DNA from: Pseudonocardia endophytica
GTDB taxonomy: Bacteria > Actinomycetota > Actinomycetes > Mycobacteriales > Pseudonocardiaceae
Reading direction: 5' to 3'
NCBI RefSeq assembly: GCF_004339565.1
Contig: NZ_SMFZ01000002.1
Location: forward strand, 1,178,001 to 1,242,000
DNA length: 64,000 nt
A program made the translations under genes and the position numbers. The notes below the pieces were generated by a model. The model was not told the DNA's origin. It saw only the letters and a program-made list of their open reading frames with translations, and ran no database searches. How positions within the stretch are numbered: position 1 is the stretch's first letter; every line of letters starts with the position of its first letter. Below, in pieces: positions 8,397-16,582 of this stretch.

Positions 8397-9629
8397 CTAC
8401 ACCGGCCAGCGGTCGGCCGCCTGCGAGGTGTCCGGCCGGCCGAGGGCTGCGACCTCCGCGAGGAACGCGGTCGCTGCGGGAGCAGGTGCTCTCGTGCTGA
8501 TCGTCAGGGCCAGTTCGCCGAGTTGGGCCCGTACCCGCGCTGAGTGCAGCGTGGGAGCCATGCGGGCGACGCTTCGCCCGAGATCGGCCGCCTCGTCGTG
8601 GTTGCCCACGGAGTGGAGGATGTTGGCCAGCGTCAGCCGACCGAGTGCCTGGGCCCGGATCCGGTCGCCGTCGCGCAGCGCGAGTACCCGGCGCGCGTAG
8701 CTTTCGGCGGTGTCGAAGTCGGCGAGCTGGTGCAGCGCTCTGGCCGCCTCCCCGGCGAACGATCCTTCGTCGAAGTGCGCAGCCCACGCGGCGTGCTCAT
8801 GGTCGTTGGACCCGCCCAGAGAGCGCTCGGCGGCGGCGAGCTCTGCCCGGCACTCGCGGTGCTCGGCGCGATGGCCGAGAGCGGCGGCTCGCATGGCGTG
8901 TAGCCGCCCGGTGATCCGGGCGACCCCGCCGACCGAGGCCGCCCGCTCGAGGCCTTCGTCGGCGATTCGCAGGGCGTCTTCGTGCTGTCCGAGTTGGGTG
9001 GCCAGGTGGGACATGGACGCACACATGTTCGCGGCGAGTGCGGGGGAGCCCGCGGCGAGTGAGAGCCGGTAGGCGCCGTCGAAGTGAGCGCGGGCGTCGA
9101 CGTCGCGGCCGCTGTCGTGCGCCATCCACCCGGCGATCTCGGTCAGGGACGCTGCCGCGGCATAGACGGTGGCACCGGACATGGGCGTGAACAGTGCCCG
9201 CGCGACGTCGTTCCGTAGGTAGTCCAGGACCGACTTGTAGAGGCGGCCACCGCCGAGCTGCCGGTCCGCGACGTGGATCGAGGTGGCCATGGCTCGGATC
9301 GCGTCGACCGTCGGAGGCTCGCCCTCCGCGGCCGGCACGGGAAGCCGGACGGGCTGGTCGGGCGGGTCGCCGAAGCCGAGATCGGCGTCGGTGTCGACGG
9401 CGAGGACGGCCCGGAGGGCGGCGCGGTAGTGCGCGCTGGGCCGTGCGACGGCGCCACGCTCCCACCGGCCGATCGCCCTCTCGTCGAGAGCGAAGGCCTT
9501 CCCGGTCTCAGCCAGCAACCACGCATTGACACGGCCGGCCAACTCGTCGCGTGAGAGGGAGCATCCGGGGAGCCGTCCGGACGGCAGGCGCTCGCGGGCC
9601 GCGCGCAATGCCTGGTTGGGGCGGTGCAT
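8397..9629 (-). CDS. XRE-type helix-turn-helix regulator with TPR-like C-terminus
   Basis: Probable transcription regulator of 410 residues. An atypical N-terminal HTH region (about 20-70, with LSRDELAGRVNAWL and IGRWERGAVARP) is followed by a linker. Then comes a long alanine-rich helical region of TPR-like repeats, for example GDRIRAQALGRLTLANILHS. Such regulators are common in actinobacteria and often bind a small ligand or peptide through the TPR part. ATG at 9629 has AGGA upstream. It is divergent from the graspetide precursor gene across a 256-nt region rich in inverted repeats, so control of itself and of that cassette is a fair inference. Confidence 0.8.
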   Translation of the reverse strand: MHRPNQALRAARERLPSGRLPGCSLSRDELAGRVNAWLLAETGKAFALDERAIGRWERGAVARPSAHYRAALRAVLAVDTDADLGFGDPPDQPVRLPVPAAEGEPPTVDAIRAMATSIHVADRQLGGGRLYKSVLDYLRNDVARALFTPMSGATVYAAAASLTEIAGWMAHDSGRDVDARAHFDGAYRLSLAAGSPALAANMCASMSHLATQLGQHEDALRIADEGLERAASVGGVARITGRLHAMRAAALGHRAEHRECRAELAAAERSLGGSNDHEHAAWAAHFDEGSFAGEAARALHQLADFDTAESYARRVLALRDGDRIRAQALGRLTLANILHSVGNHDEAADLGRSVARMAPTLHSARVRAQLGELALTISTRAPAPAATAFLAEVAALGRPDTSQAADRWPV

Positions 9630-9642
9630 GCGTGTGCCGTCC

Positions 9643-9773
9643 TGTTGGCGACTGTTGGCACCGGGCGAGCCCGGGACGGGGTCACACAATACCGACGCGT
9701 CGCCACGACCAGTGGCGATCGGGGCACTCGGAGTGCCCATCGATGCCCATCAGTGCCCCGTGGTGTCGCCAAC
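9643..9773. promoter_or_regulatory. Intergenic dyad array between XRE regulator and graspetide cassette
   Basis: The divergent region holds several symmetric elements. Direct repeats TGTTGGCGAC (9643-9652) and TGTTGGCACC (9653-9662) are followed at 9765-9773 by GTCGCCAAC, the inverse of GTTGGCGAC. Between them is an 8-bp-arm dyad, GGGCACTC-g-GAGTGCCC (9722-9738), and a further AGTGCCCC copy at 9752-9759. The position upstream of both start codons fits operators for the XRE regulator. Binding is inferred. Confidence 0.55.
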
Positions 9774-9885
9774 CCCGGGGCGGGCCTAATGGATCACGAC
9801 AGCCACTGAGGTGTCGATTCACGCCCACGTGCGGCCGCCGGTCCGGCCTGCCGCGTCCCAGCCACAACCACACCGGAGGACCTTC

Positions 9886-10209
9886 GTGACCACCCAGGAG
9901 ACCCTGCGCCACGATCCGATGTTCGACGCCGATACCGCCGTGCCGCTGAGCTCGCCGTTCCTCGACGATGCCTCGCCGGACCTGACGCCTCTCCGCGCCG
10001 GACGTCCCTTCGGCATGCGGTTCGCCGTCCCGCCCCCGCACCCCGTCGTCGTGGACCTGTCCAGAGTGCGCTTCGATCCCGATCGGCAGGTATGTGTCGA
10101 CGGGGACGGCACGCCGATCTTCGGCAGGCACACCGACGGCACCACCAACACCCAGACCTCGGACGGCCACAAGAACATGGACTCCGACACCGATCACCGA
10201 GAGGACTGA
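9886..10209 (+). CDS. Graspetide (omega-ester RiPP) precursor peptide
   Basis: Ribosomal precursor of 107 residues, expected to be modified by the next two genes. GTG at 9886 has a strong GGAGGA site 5 nt upstream. The leader carries RPFGMRF (residues 40-46), the conserved motif of actinobacterial ATP-grasp-targeted precursors. The C-terminal core is rich in Thr and acidic residues: T83, T86, T87, T89, T91 and T102 against D84, D93, D99, D101, D103, E106 and D107. It includes the Asp-Gly pair D93-G94. Thr/Ser donors and Asp/Glu acceptors are what omega-ester formation needs, and Asp-Gly is a favoured aspartimide site. The family resembles the TIGR04186-type precursors and fuscimiditide. The cleavage site is not visible. 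Confidence 0.85.
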   Translation: MTTQETLRHDPMFDADTAVPLSSPFLDDASPDLTPLRAGRPFGMRFAVPPPHPVVVDLSRVRFDPDRQVCVDGDGTPIFGRHTDGTTNTQTSDGHKNMDSDTDHRED

Positions 10210-10217
10210 CCGTCGTC

Positions 10218-11174
10218 ATGTCCTCGGCCCGGCCCGTGCTCGTCCTCACCGATCCCTACGACGTGACCGCCGACTACGTCGTCGAGGAACTCAATCGCCG
10301 GGACCATCCCGTCTTCCGGTGCGACACCGGTGACTTTCCTGAGCGACTCGCGCTCCACGCAGAACTCGGTGCGAGGTGGACCGGGAGGATCCAACTGAAC
10401 GACCGAGCGGTGTCGATCGAGGACATCGGCTGCGCCTACTACCGGCGGCCCAGCGACTTCGAGCTTCCCGACCACCTTGGCGACGAGGAGCGCCGGTGGG
10501 CCAGGCGGGAGGCACGCCGGGGACTCGGCGGGCTGCTTTCGGCCCTGCCCCATTGGCTGAACCACCCCTCGGCCATCGCGGCCGCGGAGTACAAGCCCGT
10601 CCAGCTCCAGGTCGCGGTGAACGCCGGGTTGCTCGTGCCACCCACGATCGTGACCAACGATCCGGACCAGGCGCGCCGCTTCGTCACCCGAGTGCAGGCG
10701 GCCATCTACAAGCCGATGGCGGGCGGGTTGATCAGCGAGCACGGCCAGCACAAGTTGACGTTCGCGAACCGGGTCGGGGCCGAGGAGATCGACGACTCCG
10801 TCCGCGGCACGGCGCACCTACTCCAGGCATGGGTGCCCAAGTCCCACGAGGTCCGCGTCACCGTCGTCGACAAGCAGTTCTTCGCGGTGCGGATCGACGC
10901 GGAATCCGCAGCCGCTCACCTTGACTGGCGCAGCGACTACCCCAACCTGCGTTACCGGACGATCGACGTTCCCGAGGATGTCCGGGCATCCGTCGTCACG
11001 GTGCTCGACAGTCTCGGACTACGCTTCGGCGCCCTCGACTTCGTCGTCGACCACCAGGACAGGTGGGTGTTTCTCGAGATCAACCCGAACGGCCAGTGGG
11101 CATGGTTGCAGGACGCCACCGGCGTGCCGATCGCCGCCGCCATCGCCGACGCCCTCACCGCGGAGCATCCATGA
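10218..11174 (+). CDS. ATP-grasp graspetide ligase
   Basis: Predicted ATP-dependent ligase forming side-chain ester (or amide) cross-links in the precursor peptide. The 318-residue protein has an N-terminal pre-grasp region (PVLVLTDPYDVTADYVVEEL, then YYRRPSDFELP). ATP-grasp elements follow: AIYKPMAGG with the ATP-binding Lys, LQAWVPKSHEVRV, and the metal-binding block VFLEINPNGQWAW. This pattern fits the actinobacterial ATP-grasp peptide maturase family (TIGR04187-like). ATG at 10218 lies 8 nt after the precursor stop. Its stop overlaps the methyltransferase start in ATGA, indicating translational coupling. Confidence 0.88.
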   Translation: MSSARPVLVLTDPYDVTADYVVEELNRRDHPVFRCDTGDFPERLALHAELGARWTGRIQLNDRAVSIEDIGCAYYRRPSDFELPDHLGDEERRWARREARRGLGGLLSALPHWLNHPSAIAAAEYKPVQLQVAVNAGLLVPPTIVTNDPDQARRFVTRVQAAIYKPMAGGLISEHGQHKLTFANRVGAEEIDDSVRGTAHLLQAWVPKSHEVRVTVVDKQFFAVRIDAESAAAHLDWRSDYPNLRYRTIDVPEDVRASVVTVLDSLGLRFGALDFVVDHQDRWVFLEINPNGQWAWLQDATGVPIAAAIADALTAEHP

Positions 11175-12364
11175 CCAGGCCTGACCCGATCACCGCAGCC
11201 CGCCACGCGATGGTCGAACAGCTGACGCGAGACGGCTGGCTGCGCAGTCCCGAGTGGATCGAAGCGTTCCGCGCCGTTCCGCGGCACCTCGTCGCCCCCG
11301 AGGTGTTCCAAGCCACCCCGGACGGCAGGGCCTTCCAGGCGATCGACGAGCAGAGTCCGGACTGGCTCCAGCTCGTCTACGACAACTCGGTCCTCACGAC
11401 CCAGCTCGACTGTGACCGGACGAGATGGACCGGTGCACGCGAGAACGGACCCACGCAGGGGACGGCGACATCGTCGAGCACGCAGCCGAGCCTGATGGCC
11501 AGCATGCTCGAAGCGCTCGACGTCGGAGACGGGGACCGGGTCCTCGAGCTGGGCACCGGAACCGGCTACAACACAGCCCTGCTGTGCCACCGCCTCGGAG
11601 ACGATTCGGTGATCAGCGTCGAGTACGACCCGGACGTCGCCGCCTGGGCTCGGCGGGCGCTCGCAGAACAGGGCTACCACCCGACTCTGGTCGTCGGAGA
11701 CGGTGCCACCGGATACCCGGACGGAGGACCGTACGACCGGCTCCTCGCTACCTACTCGGTGCCGTCCATCCCGTACGAGTGGATCACGCAGACCCGTCCA
11801 GGCGGGGTCATCGTGTGCAGCATCTTCCACGACCTCGACGTGGGCCTGATGCTCGCGCTGACCGTCGACGAGCATGGCAGCGCGCATGGGCACCTGCTGT
11901 CCGACGAGGCCTACTTCATGCCGAGTCGACTGCACGATCGGTTGCCGCTCGACGACCTGCTCGCCGCCGCAGCCGTTGCGCCCGACGGGACCAAGCGCAG
12001 ATCGCGCCTACCTGGGCTCATCCCGGATCCGGCCCCGGGTTGGGCTGCACTCACCGCGCTGCTCACGCCCGGCCTCGCCAGGCTCACGCTCACCCGAACC
12101 GACGGACCGGTCCAATGGCTCCTGCACCCCGACGGGTCCTGGGCCTTTCACGACCCGCAGACCGGTCAGGTCGAGCAAGGCGGGCCTCGACACCTCTGGA
12201 CACGCGTGGAGGAGGCCCACGAGCTCTGGAACCGACTCGGCCGGCCGAGCCGGACCCGAATCGGAATCACCGTCTCGGCGAGCGTGCTCACCGTGTGGAT
12301 CGACGAGCCGGACCGGTCGATCCACAGTCGACCGCTACGAACCGGTGGTACCCGCTCCGAGTAG
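11171..12364 (+). CDS. PIMT-like methyltransferase of the graspetide cassette
   Basis: SAM-dependent carboxyl methyltransferase related to protein L-isoaspartate O-methyltransferase. The 397 residues comprise a PIMT-like core and a C-terminal extension of about 150 residues. The core has DNSVLTTQ, SSSTQPSLMASMLEAL and the SAM loop VLELGTGTGYN; the extension includes WLLHPDGSWAFHD. It fits the family found with ATP-grasp peptide maturases (TIGR04188-like). In fuscimiditide the equivalent enzyme methylates an Asp that then collapses to an aspartimide. The same is inferred here because the core has an Asp-Gly. The start at 11171 overlaps the ligase stop by 4 nt. No transporter or protease gene follows. 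Confidence 0.88.
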   Translation: MTRPDPITAARHAMVEQLTRDGWLRSPEWIEAFRAVPRHLVAPEVFQATPDGRAFQAIDEQSPDWLQLVYDNSVLTTQLDCDRTRWTGARENGPTQGTATSSSTQPSLMASMLEALDVGDGDRVLELGTGTGYNTALLCHRLGDDSVISVEYDPDVAAWARRALAEQGYHPTLVVGDGATGYPDGGPYDRLLATYSVPSIPYEWITQTRPGGVIVCSIFHDLDVGLMLALTVDEHGSAHGHLLSDEAYFMPSRLHDRLPLDDLLAAAAVAPDGTKRRSRLPGLIPDPAPGWAALTALLTPGLARLTLTRTDGPVQWLLHPDGSWAFHDPQTGQVEQGGPRHLWTRVEEAHELWNRLGRPSRTRIGITVSASVLTVWIDEPDRSIHSRPLRTGGTRSE

Positions 12365-12589
12365 CCCGCTGATGGGGCTCGCAGCGCACACCGACGCGGG
12401 CCATGTCGACGGGCGCGTCGGATACGAGACCAACACCTACGAGGCTGGATCTCGCGTGCTCGATGACAAGTGAGCCAGGACCTCGCTGTCGGGACTGTCT
12501 CGACCGGTGAGGTGTCGTGAGCAGCTCGGCCCTGATACGGAGTGATCGAGCTCCCCGTCGTGCCGCGAACGCTTCCCGGTGGGTAGCGG

Positions 12590-13567
12590 TCACGGCGCCG
12601 GAGCACCCAGGTCACGGACCCGCGGTGCCACCTGGACGTCCTGGCGCAGGACGCCGAACGACCGCAGGTTGTCCGCGACGCCCTGGAGGTCGCCGACCGC
12701 GGTCGCGTCCAGCGGCACGGCACGTCGCTGGGCGCGCTGTGCGATGGTCTTCGCCACCTCCGGCGGGCGCTGGGTGAGCTTCGCGTAGATCGCGGTCAGC
12801 TCGTCGGGGTGGCTCTGCGCCCACTCCAGGGCCCTGGCGTACCGGGCCACGAAGTCGGTCATCGCGGCGCGCTTGTCCGGGTCGTCGAGCGAGTCGTTGT
12901 TCGCGTCGAGGAAGCTCAGGCCGGGGGAGAGCCCGCGGTTGTCGCGTACCACCCGCGCGCCGTTGTCCTGCTGGGCGACCGCGGTGTAGGGATCCCAGGT
13001 CGACCACGCGTCGATCGCCCCGGTCCGGAACGCGGCCGCGGCGTCCACCGGCTGCAGGAAGCTGATCTGCACCTCGTTCGCCGGGATCCCGGCCTCGCGC
13101 AGGGCCTGCAGGAGCAGGTAGTGCCCGATGCTGCCCTGGGTGGTCGGGGAGACGCGCTTGCCGCGCAGGTCGGCGACGCTGCGGATCGGCGATCCTGGCG
13201 GCACGAGGACGGCGAGCCCGCCCGCCGACGGGGTGCGGGTGGCCGAGACGATCGAGATGTCGTCGCTGGCACCGAGAGCGTTCAACGTCGGGGAGTCGCC
13301 GGCGACCCCGATGTCGACCGCCTCCCCACGCAGGGCCTCCAGTAGCGGCGCCGCCGCCGGGAACTGCGAGAACTCGACCTGGTACGGCGTGCCGGCGAGC
13401 ACGCCGGACGCCTCCAGCAGCGCCTGCTGCTGGCCGGCCTGGTCCCCGAAGCGCAGGGTCTGGCCGGCCGCGTCCCCCGGCGCGTCCGGCGACGACCCCG
13501 CCGAGCAACCCGCGAGCGCCAGCGCGACGACGGCGGCCAGGGCGGGCAGGAGACGGAGCGGTCTCAC
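12590..13567 (-). CDS. SsuA-like sulfonate ABC transporter substrate-binding lipoprotein
   Basis: Membrane-anchored binding protein expected to deliver an aliphatic sulfonate or similar organosulfur compound to the permease. The 325-residue precursor has a lipoprotein signal with lipobox LAGC near residue 19. The mature part is an SsuA/TauA-like periplasmic fold, with LRFGDQAGQQQALLEASGVL, VEFSQFPAAAPLLEALRGE and VDIGVAGDSPTLNALGAS. GTG at 13567 overlaps the stop of the preceding hydrolase/Rrf2 gene (GTGA), so it is the last gene of a five-gene coupled operon. The exact ligand is unknown. Confidence 0.85.
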   Translation of the reverse strand: MRPLRLLPALAAVVALALAGCSAGSSPDAPGDAAGQTLRFGDQAGQQQALLEASGVLAGTPYQVEFSQFPAAAPLLEALRGEAVDIGVAGDSPTLNALGASDDISIVSATRTPSAGGLAVLVPPGSPIRSVADLRGKRVSPTTQGSIGHYLLLQALREAGIPANEVQISFLQPVDAAAAFRTGAIDAWSTWDPYTAVAQQDNGARVVRDNRGLSPGLSFLDANNDSLDDPDKRAAMTDFVARYARALEWAQSHPDELTAIYAKLTQRPPEVAKTIAQRAQRRAVPLDATAVGDLQGVADNLRSFGVLRQDVQVAPRVRDLGAPAP

Positions 13568-14721
13568 GGGTCCTCCAGGGGGTCGGGAGCGTGGTCGAGC
13601 ACCCGGTGCTCGAGGAAGTCGGTGACGGCGCGACCGAGGTCGTGCCAGACCTCGGTGCCGGGGCCGTCGGGGACGGCGGCCACCTCGCTCTCGACGGCGC
13701 GCACGACGTCGGCGACGGTGATCTCGGCGGCCGGCCGGGCGAGCCAGTAGCCGCCCTCGCAGCCGCGCCGGCTGCGCACCAGCCCGGCCCGGCGCAGGTC
13801 CACCATGATGTTGACCAGCGAGTTCAGCGGGATGCCCCGCGTGCGGGCGACGCTCTCGCAGCGCACCGGCTCCGCGCGGGCGTCCGCGGGCAGCGCGGCG
13901 ACCGTCCGCAGCGCGTAGTCCAGCCGCGCCGAGACGTGCAGCGGGGCCGCCCGGCGGCTGCGCCCGCGCGCAGGCTGTGCCTGCGGTACCGCGGCCGCGG
14001 GGTCCGCGGCCCCGTTGGGGTCGTCGACGATCCGGGCCCCCTTGCCGATCTCCTCCACGAACAGCACGAGGCGGGCGGCCACGCTGCGGTGGAACCGGTC
14101 GTTGAGCACGTCGTGCACGCCGCCCTCGACGACGGCGAGCGCCGCCTGTGGCGCCGCGCGGGCGAGCTCGCGGACCGGGGCCAGGGGCGCGACGCGGTCG
14201 GCGGCGCCGTGCAGCAGCAGGGTCGGGACGTCGGGCAGCGCGGCCGGTCGGGCGGGAAGCGCCTGGTCGAGCGCCCCCCAGCCGAACGCCGGGTCGTCGG
14301 CGAGCAGCGCCCGGTGCACGGGGCACTGGGTGCGCAGGTCCAGCTCGCCCTCCCGGTCACCCGGGTCGCCCTGCCCGGCCGCGAGCGGCAGCCCGGCCAG
14401 GACCAGCGCGTCGACCCCGTCCGGCCGCGCCGCGGCGTGCGCCCACGCGCGGACCGCGCCGCGGTCGGCGCCGAGCAGCACGCGGGCGCCGTCGGGGTGC
14501 GCGGTGAACGCGGCCCGGATCCCGTCCGGCTCCCTGTCCGGCTCCATCGTGCCCGGGACGACGACGGTGTAGCCGTCGACGGCGAGCCGTCGCCCGAGCC
14601 GGTCGTACACGCGCGCGTGCTCGCCACGGCCCGCCAGCACCACGACGGTGCCGCGCGAGGCGGCCGGTGGGGTGTGGACCGTGGCGGCCGGGCCGGTCGT
14701 CGGGGCGGGGACCGCCGTCAC
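13564..14721 (-). CDS. Alpha/beta hydrolase fused to an Rrf2-type winged-helix domain
   Basis: Unusual two-domain protein of 385 residues. Residues about 1-240 resemble an alpha/beta hydrolase (GTVVVLAGRGEHARVYDRLG, PTLLLHGAADRVAPLAPV with the acid, and GGVHDVLNDRF with the His). The usual GxSxG elbow reads GADRG, so the serine nucleophile appears lost. Residues about 265-345 are an Rrf2-like wHTH: LDYALRTVAALPA, LNSLVNIMVDLRRAGLVRS, GCEGGYWLARPAAEITVADV. The cysteine triad of iron-sulfur Rrf2 sensors is not evident; only the Cys residues in VRCESV and GCEGGY are seen. It overlaps both neighbours by 4 nt. It may be a ligand-sensing regulator of the operon whose hydrolase fold has become a sensor; this is inference. 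Confidence 0.75.
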   Translation of the reverse strand: MTAVPAPTTGPAATVHTPPAASRGTVVVLAGRGEHARVYDRLGRRLAVDGYTVVVPGTMEPDREPDGIRAAFTAHPDGARVLLGADRGAVRAWAHAAARPDGVDALVLAGLPLAAGQGDPGDREGELDLRTQCPVHRALLADDPAFGWGALDQALPARPAALPDVPTLLLHGAADRVAPLAPVRELARAAPQAALAVVEGGVHDVLNDRFHRSVAARLVLFVEEIGKGARIVDDPNGAADPAAAVPQAQPARGRSRRAAPLHVSARLDYALRTVAALPADARAEPVRCESVARTRGIPLNSLVNIMVDLRRAGLVRSRRGCEGGYWLARPAAEITVADVVRAVESEVAAVPDGPGTEVWHDLGRAVTDFLEHRVLDHAPDPLEDP

Positions 14722-15833
14722 GCGGACACCCCCACCGGGGCCCGCCGGGCCAGCTCGGCGCGGACGAGCGGGAGCAATTCCCGGCCGTAGTCGACGGCAT
14801 CGTCGAACGGGTCGTAGCCGCGGATGAGCAGCGTCGTGACGCCGATGTCGACGTAGTCCAGCAGGGCGGCCGCCACCGTCTCCGGGGTGCCGACCAGCGC
14901 GGTGGAGTTGCCGGCCGCGGAGGTGGCCGCCGCCGTCGGCGTCCACAGTGCACGGTCGTGGAGCTCGCCGCGCGCGGCCGCGGCGAGCAGGCGCTGCGAG
15001 CCGACGTTGGCCGGCGGCTCGTTCCCGCGTCGGCGGCTCATCCTCCCGGTGAAGGAGCCGGACCCGCCGTCCGCCGCGACGATGCGGTCGAGGATCCGGT
15101 GCGCGCGCTCCCACGCCAGCTCCTCGGTGGCGCCGAGGATGGGGCGGAACGAGACGCTGATGCCCGGGAGCGTCTGCCGGCCGGCGGCGCGCGCGGCGGC
15201 GTGCACCGACGCGATCTGCTCCGCGGTCTCGGCGAGCGGCTCGCCCCAGAGCGCGAAGACGTCGGCGTGCTTGCCCCCGACCCGGTAGGCCGCAGCGGAC
15301 GAGCCGCCGAAGTACACCGGGATCCTCGGCTGCTGCAGCGGCCGGACCGCGGCGTCGACGTCCTCGACCCGGTAGTGCTCGCCGTGGTGGTCGAACGGCT
15401 CCGGTGCGGTCCAGGTGCGGGTGACGACGTCGAGGTACTCGTCGGTCCGCCGGTAACGGGCCTCCTTGTCCAGGTGGTCGCCGTCGCGGCGCTGGTCGGC
15501 GTCGCTGCCCCCGGAGATGACGTGCATGGCGACCCGGCCGCCGGAGAAGCGGTCCAGGGTGGCGTAGGCGCGCGCGGCCAGCGTCGGCGCCATGAAACCG
15601 GGGCGGTGCGCGACGAGGAAGCCCAGACGCTCCGAGTGCGCGGCGCCGAACGCGGCCACCTGCAGCCCGTCGGGGGTCGAGGCGCTGTGCCCGACCAACA
15701 CCCTGTCGAACCCCGCCTCCTCGTGGGCGGTGACGAAACGGCGCACGAAGTCCGGGTCGACCGGCGGTCCGGACGGCGGGTGGATCTCGGACACGTGCTG
15801 GGTGCCGATCATGCCGATGAACTCGACGGTCAT
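14718..15833 (-). CDS. Luciferase-like FMNH2-dependent alkanesulfonate monooxygenase
   Basis: Probable two-component monooxygenase that cleaves the C-S bond of sulfonates to release sulfite. The 371-residue TIM-barrel protein shows SsuD-like features. These include GFDRVLVGHSASTPDGLQ, LVAHRPGFMAPTLAARAYATLD, RVAMHVISGGSDADQRRDGDHLDKEARYRR (split across the flavin phosphate site) and PVYFGGSSAAAYRVGGKHADVFALWGE. The ATG at 15833 overlaps the upstream ATPase stop in ATGA. No flavin reductase gene is in the operon, so reduced FMN must come from elsewhere. Dimethylsulfone or methanesulfonate enzymes of the same family are alternatives. Confidence 0.87.
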   Translation of the reverse strand: MTVEFIGMIGTQHVSEIHPPSGPPVDPDFVRRFVTAHEEAGFDRVLVGHSASTPDGLQVAAFGAAHSERLGFLVAHRPGFMAPTLAARAYATLDRFSGGRVAMHVISGGSDADQRRDGDHLDKEARYRRTDEYLDVVTRTWTAPEPFDHHGEHYRVEDVDAAVRPLQQPRIPVYFGGSSAAAYRVGGKHADVFALWGEPLAETAEQIASVHAAARAAGRQTLPGISVSFRPILGATEELAWERAHRILDRIVAADGGSGSFTGRMSRRRGNEPPANVGSQRLLAAAARGELHDRALWTPTAAATSAAGNSTALVGTPETVAAALLDYVDIGVTTLLIRGYDPFDDAVDYGRELLPLVRAELARRAPVGVSA

Positions 15834-16582
15834 GCGTGTTCTCCCTCGGGTGTCCGGTGGTGCTGCTCGGTGACGCCGAGGCGGGCGAGCAGGTCGGCGC
15901 GCTGGGCGAGGAGCCGGGGCTCGGTGAGGTCGCGCGGGCGGGGCGCGTCGACGGGGGCGTCGTGCGCGATCCGCCCGCCGTCCATCACCAGGACGCGGTC
16001 GGCGAGCACGAGCGCCTCCTCGACGTCGTGGGTCACGAGCAGCACCGCGCAGCGGTGGCGTTCCCAGAGCTCCTCGACCAGGCCGCGGGCGGTCAGCCGG
16101 GTCAGCGCGTCGAGGGAGGAGAACGGCTCGTCGAGCAGCAGCAGGTCGGGCTCGCGCACCAGCGAGCGCGCCAGCGCCGCGCGCTGCGCCTCCCCGCCGG
16201 AGAGCACCTTGGGCCAGACGTCGACGCGGTGCGAGAGGCCGACCTCGGCGAGCGCGGCCTCGGCGCGCAGCCGGTCGGGACGCCCCGGCAGCCCGAGCAC
16301 GACGTTGCGCCACACCTTTTTCCACGGCAGGAGCCGCGGGGCCTGGAAGCCGACGGCACGGCGCGTCGCCACCCGGACCTCGCCGTCGATGTCGCGGTCG
16401 AGATCGGCGAGCACGCGCAGCAGCGTGGACTTGCCGCAGCCGCTCGCGCCGAGCAGCGCGACGAACTCGCCGGGCTCGACGGTCAGATCCAGGCCGTCGA
16501 TCACGGCACGGTCGCCGAAGCGGCGGGTCAGCCCCCGCACCTGGACCGGCCGGCCGGACCGGGTGGGCACCTCGCCGCTCAC
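15830..16582 (-). CDS. SsuB-like sulfonate ABC transporter ATPase
   Basis: Cytoplasmic ATPase energising uptake through the adjacent permease. The 250-residue protein has Walker A GASGCGKST, a Q-loop in VGFQAPRLLPWKKV, signature SGGEAQRAALARSL, Walker B LLLLDEPFSSLD and the switch His in LLVTHDVEEAL. The PRLLPW segment is typical of the nitrate/sulfonate/taurine subfamily. GTG at 16582 overlaps the permease stop (GTGA), and its own stop overlaps the monooxygenase start. Confidence 0.92.
   Translation of the reverse strand: MSGEVPTRSGRPVQVRGLTRRFGDRAVIDGLDLTVEPGEFVALLGASGCGKSTLLRVLADLDRDIDGEVRVATRRAVGFQAPRLLPWKKVWRNVVLGLPGRPDRLRAEAALAEVGLSHRVDVWPKVLSGGEAQRAALARSLVREPDLLLLDEPFSSLDALTRLTARGLVEELWERHRCAVLLVTHDVEEALVLADRVLVMDGGRIAHDAPVDAPRPRDLTEPRLLAQRADLLARLGVTEQHHRTPEGEHA

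Noticed and set aside
12365..12589. Additional graspetide gene (transporter or protease) after the methyltransferase
   Set aside because: No open frame of plausible length or motif is present before the convergent sulfonate-binding protein.
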